In this document: positions 15,201 through 24,980 of the stretch, in pieces | How the letters are laid out: each line of letters opens with the position of its first letter | Position numbering within the stretch: position 1 is the stretch's first letter | NCBI GenBank assembly: GCA_964247055.1 | Contig: OZ176054.1 | Span: forward strand, 4,774,001-4,838,000 | DNA: 64,000 nucleotides | From: Paragordius varius | Taxonomy: Eukaryota; Nematomorpha | Direction: 5' to 3' | The notes under the pieces: generated by a model | Database searches by the model: none | Told to the model about the DNA's origin: nothing | Seen by the model: the letters and a program-made list of their open reading frames with translations, nothing else | Made by a program: the position numbers and the translations under genes

Positions 15201-17648
15201 CTGGAACTGAAGATTGGAATCATATTTTGTACAACCGTTTAAATGAAACTTTCACAAATCGTCTCGTGGCTTTATGTCAATTATCAAATGATCACACCCT
15301 TAAAGTTATTAAAACCAATTTAATTTATTAACTAATATGCTGAATATTTATAATTTTCTCCTCTTTTCTTATACGACAATTTCTAATTATTGATTTTTAA
15401 TATAAATATATACACAATTTAAACCTCAAGACCTTCAAAAAAATTCACTCGAACTTTTCAAAGCGCTTTTGTACATTTCAAATTCACCAAGAAAAAAATT
15501 CATAGTTTATTTTTTATGATTTATTATTATATAAAATAATCGATAAATATAGGTAATTTGTTAATATCCAAAATCATATTTTATTTTTAGGGTTACTTTG
15601 AAATGTTTAAGGCTCATTTCAAATGTTTGAGTATTTTGAATTGTGCAAGGTTTTAATGTAATTGGTATTAAATTAAATAGGAAACCGAAAAATACACCAA
15701 CACTTCTGATAAAATAGCGGATCGGTTGAATCTGAATCATGATTTTTTCGGTTTAGGTAATTTCTAATTATATTTAATATTAGATATTTTAATATATATG
15801 TATAAATGCAATTATATAAAATATTGGATTGTTATATAAGAATATTTATTAGTAATTTATCATACCCTCGGTAAATGACAACACAATGTTGTACGGTAAA
15901 ACGTGGGTCTTTACTTATTAGAAAATCAATCTGATTTAAAATCATTGATAATCAAAAATTACTAAGTTTCTTAGTTTTTGCAATTTTAATATATATTATA
16001 GCAATTTTATCTCCAAATATGTTAGATGTTGTATAATCCTATTGCCACTTTCAATTCAATTCAATTTATTAAATATAAAATATTATAATTTTATTCCCAT
16101 AAACATTTTTTGTAATACTTATAACCAGAGGTATCCAACACGCGGGCTGCATGCGGTCTACCGGATTGTACGCTCGCGAATTGGCATGATATGCAAAAGT
16201 ATGCATAGAAAACTTGTTTTATTGCGAATAATTTTTTCTAATGCGCCAGCCAACTAAAATTGGTAATATAAATGGTATTTTTATTTTTCTGGTAATTCTT
16301 TTATAGTATAATGTATAATTCTAATAAACTATTTATTTATAATTTATGGCCCGCCTGATTTTTGAACTGAAAAATGGGACCCGTGAAACCATTGTTGAGC
16401 ATTCCTGCTTTAATCTTTATATTTTAGTCGTTTCTATTAAGACAGATAAACCTAATAAAAATAATATATAATCTTTAGCTTGGGTTAAAGGTATTAACAA
16501 AGTGGAACCTGAGTACACTGATGAGCCTCGTAACTGTGAATTGTATTTCGACATAATAACTCCTTTAAGGGAAAATATTATTAAGCAGATCAATTATTTG
16601 ATTTTGGGTCATGCTGAAACACCTGTAGAATTCAAACATCAATGTTTTGTAAGTTATTTCTATTTTTTTTACTAAATAAAGCCCTTTTTAATATACAACA
16701 TAGCATTCGTGGTAAATACAATAATTTATGTATTAATTTGTAACGGGCTATACGATATAAATCGTTTAATACTTTACACGGAAAAAATTCCATTAGGCAT
16801 ATGGCTGCGATGAATATTCAAACCATATGCGCCAAAAATAGAATTATTTAGCCCTTAGAACTTGGTATATCGTATAATCAGTTGTAATAAGTTTTTTTGT
16901 CGGTATATAGTCAACAATTTAAATTTTAATAAAAAAATTTAAGACACTGTTAGATACTTATTAATGAAATATTATACTGGTTCAATGAACATTCTTAAAT
17001 CACGTTTTCTAGAAACCAAAATCGGCTTAAAGGCAAAAATAAAATGAGATCGTCTCAATTATTTTTTTGGGTTTTACCATGAGCGTAAAACTAATAATGA
17101 AAGAAACTCAAATCATGTATCTGCATAAATGTCACCGGGTTGTTCCCTTGAAATAAAATAATACAATTTATGTACTAAGTTTTTCCTTTTTTACGATTTA
17201 AAATAAGTTTTAACAATTTTATTGTATACATAATTATTTTAAAATTTAGAAATAGTATATATTAGGAACTAATTCACATTATACATTAATCTTTTTTATT
17301 GTATATATCGAATAGGGTATGCGACCCGACAAGCCTAACCTCATTTCTGAAAGCAACCAAGCGCATTCCCACAAGAGAAAAGGAAATTGGTCTAATGAAA
17401 GAACTGATGTATCACAAATGCTTTCTGTCGAAGATTCTAATGATTTATTTGATATTCTAAGCAAAAATATTAAAGCAAAGCGTATGGATCCAAAAGCGAC
17501 TCCTAAAAAATTTTTAGGCCGGCAAAAAGTCAAGAAAGCACACGTTAAAAATGATGTTCAGAGTCCTCCACAAAAAACGGCACAAATTTATGAAATATAT
17601 GATCTTGATTCAGAAAACTCTTCATATATTGAATTGTGCGATGAATAA
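12206..17648 (+). CDS. NOL9: NOL9/Grc3-type polynucleotide 5'-hydroxyl kinase
   Basis: Nucleolar kinase that phosphorylates RNA 5'-OH ends during ITS2 removal and 60S ribosome assembly (known for the family). Exons read: up to 12386 with Walker A GQMGVGKST; 12409-12532 with LYWLDCDPGQP; 13514-13650 with IYFGHTTPSYHP and PLIINTNGWFK; 13715 onward with GVGLYLLCQMIQIFKPTHIV; about 14666-14903 (HTHNRIHLLVSHF, then NPLPTGWLSLIPSIK); 15122 to about 15330 (HILYNRLNETFTNRLVALCQ); 16479-16650 (WVKGIN, ELYFDIITPLRE, LILGHAETPVE); and a basic tail 17315-17648. The order matches human NOL9 from P-loop to C-terminal domain. The first intron is 22 nt. The N-terminal region of the family is not seen: the first in-frame ATG is 12230, and an upstream exon may be missing. 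Exon ends near 14.4 and 15.3 kb are unresolved. The repeat-filled intron before 16479 holds MITEs. An AATAAA overlaps the stop codon. Confidence 0.85.
12387..12408 (+). other. NOL9: 22-nt intron in NOL9
   Basis: GT..AG segment, mostly T and A. Removing it joins the codons for VQ to DDQKLYWLDCDPGQP in frame, the expected continuation of the Grc3 kinase core. Without removal the frame meets a stop at once. Confidence 0.8.
15425..15660. mobile_element. Degenerate TA-type MITE in a NOL9 intron
   Basis: Words such as atttcaaattcacc near 15476 and, on the other side, ggctcatttcaaatgtttga near 15610 resemble the inverted terminal repeats of the clearer copies at 21107 and 42868. The ends are too decayed to place exactly. 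Confidence 0.35.
16126..16407. mobile_element. hAT-type MITE (about 282 bp)
   Basis: Left end cagaggtatccaacacgcgg and right end ccattgttgagcattcctg read as imperfect inverted repeats of the hAT form (CAGnGGTnTCCAACA). Flanking 8-mers cttataac and ctttaatc are only partly alike. The element lies in the NOL9 intron just before the exon starting at 16479, so apparent coding through its right end is not genuine. Confidence 0.6.
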
Positions 17649-18586
17649 ATAAAATTTGTTTATATTGGTTTTTCCATAGGCTAAGTGCTGCATAAGTGAC
17701 GAATCCAATTTTCTTTAGGATATTTTTTATATTAACTTAAAAATAAAATCATAAGATATTTTATGCAATTCAACATTTAAATTGGCACCTTATTTGTGAA
17801 ATATCGATCTGAGTTGTACATAATATAGGATATCGGATCGCTATCAATTTAAAACCTTTTTGATCTTTTCAAAAATATCTTTGATGCTTTAAACAATTCT
17901 TTTTAAAGAATTATGTTGATATAGAAAGAAGCGAATTTCTTAATACTATAAACCCCTTCCTCCTCATAATAAGGGATTTCACTGCTCACCAAATAGGGTC
18001 CGGGATATATAAAGTACCCTGATATATTATATGTTTTTCTTGTTGATAATATCAGAATGTTTATGGTGTATCTGATTCTAAGCCGTACGAGTAAGAAAAC
18101 TTTACAACTTTGTGGTATTTGTTCCATATCGAAAAACCCTATATCCGCACATTATACTCAATAAAAATTTTTGGTTATGGCTAAACGCTTTCCAAAATAT
18201 TTTACCTAAAATAAAAATTATATATAAAAAGCAAAACAATATTTTTATAAAATTTTAGATGTAGGTTCTGAAAGTTTTAAACTTTTAAAACCGTCTAAGA
18301 TAGGTAAGTTTTTTCATAAACGCACAAATGCGGATATTGCGTTCATAAAGTGTTCAATGTACGAAAAATGAAATACTATCGCATTATAGCTTATTTATAC
18401 TCTTGTAAATTCTAATTTTTGGCATCAGAAAAAGATCCCCCAAAAATTGATATATTGCTCATAACTTCTCTAAAAAGAATGTGCTGTATTCAAATGTCAA
18501 TACAAAAAATTCCACTTATTTTATGCAGTTTTTGTTTTTACATATGATAATTTCATCATGTGCGTCTCCATGCCTTAATAGTTGTC
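17649..18586. other. Intergenic, no gene seen
   Basis: Sequence between NOL9 and ZDHHC6. It holds a second AATAAA just after the NOL9 stop. Short ORFs here have no family signature. An upstream ZDHHC6 exon for the usual 15-20 N-terminal residues could lie here, but none was identified. Confidence 0.6.
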
Positions 18587-20085
18587 ATGGGCTTTTTTCA
18601 TTGGGGTCCTATATGTGCAACTTTTATAATATCATCGCTAAGTTTAGCCTGTTTTTATGTTAACCTAACATTTTTTCCACCATCAGAATCTTTAAAACAT
18701 TTACTATCTCTCTTATTGCTCATATTATGGGCATTTTTGATCCTATATAATTTTTTTAATTCCATTTTTATCGGACCGGGATTCGTCCCTTTTAATTGGA
18801 AAGGGGTATTACCATTAATAATATTAGGAGCCTCATATTTCAGGTAATATATTGCAATCATGCGATATATGTAAAGGCTATAAGCCTCCTCGTGCTCATC
18901 ACTGTCGATCTTGTAAAAGGTTTATTGTTTGATTCATATTTCAAATTCTTAATTTATAAATAGATGTGTTTTAAAGATGGATCATCATTGTCCATGGATT
19001 AACTGTTGTGTAGGCTATCTGAATCATTTTTATTTTTGCTTATTTCTATTTTGGGCAGCTGTGGGTTGTACTCATGCTTCCATTTTGTTGGGATACATTT
19101 TGTATCTTATAGTTAAAGAGGTTGTTAATTTAAAAAATTTTTTTAGCCTCAATATCATATGTTTGTCAAAAAAAATGCTTACACAATTTATATATTACAT
19201 ATTGTGGCGATTGGTTTAGCTATTGGTGTCGTAATATTTGTTTCAGCTTTATTAGTTTTACAAGTAAATTTTTACTTTATTAGGGATAAAAAATATTTTA
19301 TACAATGTGACAAGTATAGAAGAATGGATAATTAAAAAGGTATTGATTTTTATTACAATTCTTTTTAGATCAATAAATTTAAATTGCATAGTGAATCTCT
19401 GGAATTTGAAAATCCTTATGATATAGGATGGAAACATAATATAATACAATTTCTAACTCACCTTAAAACTATATCAAGTGGGATGAATTGGCCTACACGC
19501 GAAGGCTACACTCAATATTCCCTTTCGGTAAAGTTTTAAACTTTATATTGAATCATAAAAAATAATAACTCTTACTTTTTAAATCTCTTTCTTTAATTAA
19601 TTACAATTTTTATAGATTGAACAAATAGCGTTAAAACAGTTAAAAGATGCGTGTTCGATGCATTATATATGCATTAAAAATTATGATGGATCTCTTATTT
19701 CATTCCTTTCCACTGATTTTGATATAAGGATTTTAATTAGTGCACTATGCATTTGGGGACCTAGATTATCTCTCCTTGCAGGCGATAAAATTTTAGTATC
19801 TCGAACAAAAAAGTATATTTTCCTAGCTTAAAATAAAATAATTCTTGTCTAATTTTTAAAAAATTATATATTTAGGTATTGGTTATATGGAAAAAAGTTA
19901 ACATGCAATGACAATGGAATGGAAAACAGTAAAATTTGTTTTTAATTAAAAAAATATTTCATTTATATATTTATTTATTTATAGATGTTACCGATAAAGG
20001 ATGGTTCCCTCGCCGATTTTGCAGAAAAGAGTCTTTAATGCGTCCCCTACCAGATTTGTCGTTATTGTCGAAAAAATTTAAATAG
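18587..20085 (+). CDS. ZDHHC6: ZDHHC6-like ER palmitoyltransferase
   Basis: S-acyltransferase that attaches palmitate to cysteines of ER proteins such as calnexin (family knowledge). The start MGFFHWGPICATF matches the CHWGP region of human ZDHHC6. It continues with two membrane segments, ILYNFFNSIFIGPGFVPFNW, then the cysteine-rich domain (LQSCDICKGYKPPRAHHC, CVLKMDHHCPWINCCVGY), so the catalytic DHHC is intact. Two more membrane segments follow, then TSIEEWIIKK, GMNWPTREGYTQYSLS, YWLYGKK and the SH3-like GWFPRRF. The C-terminus KKFK is a KKxx ER-retrieval signal, as in the human protein (KKNR). Introns: 18806-18827 (22 nt), 18920-18963 (44), 19121-19146 (26), one irregular near 19264, 19340-19368 (29), 19528-19615 (88), 19813-19875 (63) and a last one ending before 19985. 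The start is the first in-frame ATG; the true N-terminus may lie in an unseen exon. Confidence 0.88.
18806..18827 (+). other. ZDHHC6: 22-nt intron in ZDHHC6
   Basis: GT..AG. Its removal joins FNWKG to EPHISGNILQSCDIC in frame, matching WKPEIS...LQYCKVC of human ZDHHC6. Read straight through, the frame is lost before the cysteine-rich domain. Confidence 0.8.
19121..19146 (+). other. ZDHHC6: 26-nt intron in ZDHHC6
   Basis: GT..AG. Removal joins LYLIVKE to PQYHMFVKKNAYT and on into the next membrane segment. Confidence 0.78.
19340..19368 (+). other. ZDHHC6: 29-nt intron in ZDHHC6
   Basis: GT..AG. Removal joins TSIEEWIIKK to INKFKLHSESLEFENPYDIG, matching SIESWIEEKAKD...FPYDMG in human ZDHHC6. 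Confidence 0.78.
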
Positions 20086-20120
20086 ATATTTTACCGATAA
20101 TATTGTGAATGATATTATAC

Positions 20121-20201
20121 AACGATAGTTAAGATTTTTAAGGGCATTATGTTTTATTTTTACTCCAATCATAATGCCGTATTAAAATCTTAATTATCGT
20201 T
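20121..20201. repeat. Foldback (31-bp arms) just after ZDHHC6
   Basis: aacgatagttaagatttt near 20121 pairs with aaaatcttaattatcgtt near 20184, and gggcattatg pairs with cataatgccg. The arms are about 31 bp, with a loop of about 18 bp. The hairpin lies 35 bp after the stop and before an AATAAA at 20203, so it probably falls in the 3' UTR. It could be a tiny MITE or an RNA hairpin. Confidence 0.75.
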
Positions 20202-20209
20202 AAATAAAT

Positions 20210-20900
20210 TAATATATTGTGGAATTAAAATAAATGAAATTTTTTTATGCAAAAAATTACAAAATGAAATAATCAAAAAATTAAAAATTTATGGTTTTTT
20301 TCAAAGACTATTTTTTAATATACCGCAACATGACCTAAGTAAACAAATCATAAAAAATGTTAAAAAAATAAATTGATTTATGTGGCTCGTGTCTATTATC
20401 ATTAGCGCATAGTTATCAACTTTGATGGTTATCTTGACTTTAATAATATCGGTTTTTATTTGCTTTTAATTGTGAATTAAGTATAAGATATTTTAACACC
20501 TCTATTTAAAACATCATTCGTTTAAAAATGATTTATACGATAAAAATTACTTTGTTTGAAGAAACATATTTTATTTTTTGATAAAGTTCATGTTAAAATC
20601 TCACATATAAAACCTTTATAATCTTCTAAATAGATGGCAGGTATTTAATTAGATGTATATATTATATAAAATTTAAAGTTTTATTGAAATTCTATATACT
20701 GTTAGTTAATCATGTTTTATTATGGTCTAAATTTTTAAGTCACATAGTTTTTGTTAATAACATTGTAAACAAATTTTGTCTCTAACATTGTAAAATTTGC
20801 TATATGATGAATACTTGACAAGCATATGTATGATTTTGTTGATTAAACTTTTTTTCTGATTAAACATCCATTTTAAACCATATATTATCTAATAGTATAA
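20210..20900. other. Intergenic, AT-rich, no gene seen
   Basis: No ORF with family features and no clear repeat ends. Confidence 0.6.
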
Positions 20901-20939
20901 CTTCATTTTTAAAATGCGGTGTATAAATATCCCACACTA

Positions 20940-21690
20940 TATATAAAAGTTGGTAATTTTAAAAACTACTGAAAGAAATGGTCCCAATTTAAATTTATGC
21001 TTCCATCATAATAAAAATTATATAAATAAGCCGAATTGGAAAATAAAGTCTCATGTCAAACAACTTCATTTTTGTCTTAGAATATTTTTGCAAAATATCG
21101 TTTATACCATTTACAGTTCAAATTCACCCTTGAACAATTCAAATTCACCATAAAAATTAATTATGTGTTTTTGAACCAATACAACTCATTATTAATATCA
21201 AATATATCTTTATGGCATAGTTAGTATTATTTTAATTTGAAACAAAATTTTTATTTTTTAAAAATATATAAAAATAGAGGTAATTTTTAATCTTAAAAAA
21301 CTATATTTTGTTTGAGGGTGAATTTGAAATGTTCGAGGGTGAATTTGAATTGTTCAGGGGTGAATAGGAATAAATGGTACATTAATTCTTTAGCTAAAAT
21401 TAAAGCTAATATTTTATTAAAATTATTAACAATAGAAACAGAAAAAGTGGTTTATCATTGTGTCTTATTTAGATAATGCACACATCTCCTGTTGACTTAA
21501 TATCTTTGGGTTTTATATTAAAATAAGTAAACAAGTATTTAAATAAATATTTTTTAAATTTGGGTTCATTAATGCAAGAGTTTGCTATGGTTCAATTCCT
21601 TCCATATATTTTGAACTATCTAATTCACGACCCTAATTTGATTCGAAGGATTGAAATAAATGTGTTGTATCCAAGTGTTTGCTGCGTATT
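20940..21690. mobile_element. Diverged copy of the 49.84 kb MITE, split by another MITE
   Basis: Shares with 49910-50430 the words aaaactactgaaag/gaaatggtcccaatttaaatttatgc, catgtcaaac, ttttgcaaaatatcg, attaaagctaat, then cgattccttcc-like and gattcgaaggattgaaat, ending gtgttgtatccaagtgtt. The shared sequence is interrupted at 21105-21379 by the TA-flanked MITE. Confidence 0.7.
21107..21377. mobile_element. TA-type MITE, 271 bp, nested
   Basis: Left end ccatttacagttcaaattca and right end reverse complement ccatttattcctattcaccc form imperfect inverted repeats of about 48 bp. These contain repeated ttcaaattcaccctt/tgaacaattc words. TA flanks both ends (21105-21106 and 21378-21379), as expected for a Tc1/mariner-like TA target duplication. 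It sits inside the repeat copy at 20940-21690. Confidence 0.75.
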
Positions 21691-22988
21691 AGGAATTTTG
21701 GATCATAAATTTGTGTTGTTGCACATATATTGGAGGTAAGTTTATGAGTGAATTGTATTTTTTTTAATCTGATATATGTCGAACACTTGCTTCCTAATGT
21801 ATTTTAGTATACTGCTCCAAATATATATAATTGACAGTAATGCATAATGGGAAAAATAATTGTTTCTATCACTCTATTATTGGGAATATTTTCAAAATGT
21901 TAAAAATATCGATTGGTTAATGTCTACTGAGGAGAGGCCATTTATTGAGAAATTTGCGCCGAACAGGTAATGTTTAGGGCGAGTATTCGTTTAATTTTGG
22001 TTGTATTGATGAGTAAACGATGTTTATGTATTAGTTTTTTGGCATTTAGTATTAAATCCATTTAGTTTTTTATTCAAGAGTCCCAGAAAGTATTTCATTC
22101 AGAGAGAAATGTTGTCGTCGGCGTACATAATTTTGATATCTTGACAACTTATGATCAAAATCTTAATTTATTCTTTTTGAGTTTGAGGTGTAAATTTATT
22201 TAGAGTCAATGGTCGTTCTTGTTATTTTTTGTTTTTTGAATACCTATCAGACGGTGAAAGTAGACACAGCTATACATATGCAGAATAAGAATTCAGAATA
22301 AGACCACAAAACGGTGGGAAGTATCCACTATATCAAAACAGTTTACAACCAAACTCTAAAATTGATCTAATTTCATCAAAAAAGGAAAAAACGATTAAAT
22401 GGATAAACACCAAACTAACAATGATAAATGCTCCTAAAAATTACCTAAAACAAGCACGAAACTAGTCTGCGATTACTATTGACGAAAGGATATATCATTT
22501 AAAATTTCAGTTAATATAATTTGCAATCAATTTTCTATTTAATTTTCATTTATCATCATCTTACGGAATTAACAACTGTTATTACCTAGAGTAAGTTTAT
22601 GATAAACAAGCTTTATTATGTTTAGAAACAACAAAAAAATAGGTCAGACAACGCGCGTATTTAAGCGATTATAAACATCCAATAGCGGTTTCCAAAAACA
22701 TATTAAAACTAAACAAATACATTCTATAATTTAAATTTCTAGAAACTGTTGGCATTTGAGATAGTAATTCAAGCCTGTCGAAATATACCAACTTATTTCA
22801 TAGGAAAAAAATGAGAAACATAAATTAGACTTAACAATATGGACAGACTAGATTAAATCTATTAAACAATAAAATATATTTCTTACCGAAACCCTATATA
22901 AAGCAAGAAATTTAAAACGAGCTCTTTAAAATAACTAAATTAGAAAACTGAAAGGAGTGACGGCATCCTTGGAATAATTCTTGAACAT
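21691..22988. other. Intergenic; possible HMG-box-like exon fragment
   Basis: Mostly featureless. Between about 21870 and 21967 an open frame reads YWEYFQNVKNIDWLMSTEER followed by PFIEKFAPNR and a gtaatg donor-like site. PFIEKF after a ST-E-R stretch is reminiscent of helix 3 of an HMG box, but the match is short. Confidence 0.3.
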
Positions 22989-22996
22989 GTGCCCAA

Positions 22997-23260
22997 CAGA
23001 GGCGTAGCTTGCATTTCTGGCGCCCGGTGCATGAATCAGTGATGGCGCTCCCCTCCCCTCTATGCGACCGCTTGCATTAAAAAAAATAACTAAATTCAAA
23101 CCGTGGTCTTGACTCATAAATGATTGATTCATGTATTATTTAAAATAATAACTTTTAAGTGTTTATTTTTTGAAAAAAAATTAATTTTTTAAAATCCAGT
23201 GCCCCTTCAACTATGGTGCCCCGTGCATCAGGCCCCCTTCCCTCCTTTAGCTACGCCTCT
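22997..23260. mobile_element. hAT-type MITE, 264 bp
   Basis: Left end cagaggcgtagctt and right end agctacgcctct are inverted repeats. Flanking 8-mers gtgcccaa (22989-22996) and ttgcccaa (23261-23268) match at 7 of 8, as for a hAT target duplication. The interior is GC-richer than its surroundings (gcgcccggtgca; ggtgccccgtgcatc) and encodes no transposase. Confidence 0.78.
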
Positions 23261-23269
23261 TTGCCCAAT

Positions 23270-24980
23270 AATATATGTCAAACAATTTGGAATAATCGAT
23301 AGGCCACATAAATTGACCGAATAATTTTTTATATAGTACAGAGAATTAAATAAATGGAGTAGCCTTAATACCCCACATTATTGGAAAAATGTTACTTAGA
23401 AAGAACTAAACGAGGATCAAAAATGTCATTAAAACCATATATCAAATTAAAAGTAGTTTAAGACACAATCAAAAGTACTGAGATCACATATCCTAAGAAG
23501 AATAACAGAACAATTGAAATCGAAAAAAAATATTTTTTCCTTCTCAAATTTTATATATAGTTTTTATAGTAGCTGTATTAATAATTCAAACAAACGGTAT
23601 AGGAGTCTTACAAAATCAAAAATTTACTGCCAAAAAAGTTTTATTATTATCTTAACCAATGTTAGTTAATATTTTAAAAAAATTTATATATGTATATATT
23701 CTTAATTAGATGGCATATATTTGTCCTTATATATCTTTATAATAAAGATATACTAAAAATTTTTTAAAGAGAATATAAATAATTGTTTAACATTGTGTAT
23801 TATGTTAACTATTGCAAAAATTAGTTGCAACCTTTGGTTTTTATTTTTAAAAAATACGATTCGCCGCTGTTTATCAATAGTAGATGCAATATGATGACAT
23901 AAATCTGTTAGACTATTGACATAATGAAAAAATGTATTCCCCGTCTGATGTTCTTAACTTTTAACAAAATATTAAAGCATAGCTACATCAACTTTTGATT
24001 TCCCATTGTAGATTCGTTAGAGTAGGAGTAAATTTTCTCAATATTATATAAAATAATTGGTATTTATGAAAAAAACTTTTTATTTAAACACATCATGAGC
24101 GACCGTATGTGATCTGATACGAACCAAAATTAATCAACCCGAATCAAAACCATTCTTCCATCATAACAATGGAATGAAAACTTTTCAACGTAATGTTTAA
24201 ATCTCAACCATTTCGAATCCAAAATGATAAACATTATAATCAATTCTAAACCCTGATACGAAAAGATAATGATGGCTTTAAAATAAGTGTGGGACCCAGA
24301 AACATTTTTAGAGGTCATGGTTAAGTGGTCCAAAAGTGTTTTTAGCTCCACCCAACCCTAGGCAGAAGATCTAATATAAAATTTATGTGTTAAAAATTGA
24401 TTGATAAATAAATTATATATGATACATAAAAATTTATTATAATATAATTATAATCAAAACACACATAGATATTTTATGAACAAGGGAACAAATTATTTTT
24501 TAAAATAAATTGGTATTATAGTAAGATTGGTGGTGCATTATATTGAATTTGTGGGTAAAACAATAAAATGTGCTAGTCGGTGTGTCACAAAATTTTCAAT
24601 TACAGCATATTATTTAATGTAAAATGCATATCTTAAGCAACATCCAAAAATAATTATTATTGTATTTTTGAATATAACTTATTGAAATAAATTACAAATG
24701 GCGATGGATAATCTATTTAAAACTTTGTAAATAAATAATCAAAGTTTCAATTTTAAGATTTTAAAGAAAAATCAATTTACTAAGAGTGAATTATATAAGA
24801 ATAGATAAAACCGCAGACATCAATAAATTACCCGCTACCATAAAATGTTGATGCTATAAATTTAATTAAAACACAAACACACATACAATATCTATATAAA
24901 TAATCAGTCCTATTATATACTAATTATATGTAAATAAATATTTTGTGTTTATATTAATGTATAAAGTGTAAGAGAGCTCT
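23270..24980. other. Intergenic, no gene seen
   Basis: AT-rich sequence downstream of TOP1. Only short ORFs without recognisable features. Confidence 0.6.

Noticed and set aside
16347-16470. MARLIFELKNGTRETIVEH frame as a first exon
   Set aside because: It covers the right end of the hAT-type MITE; the genuine NOL9 exon begins at 16479 after an AG acceptor.
22935-23132. 65-codon minus-strand ORF
   Set aside because: It overlaps the MITE at 22997-23260 and has no protein-like features.
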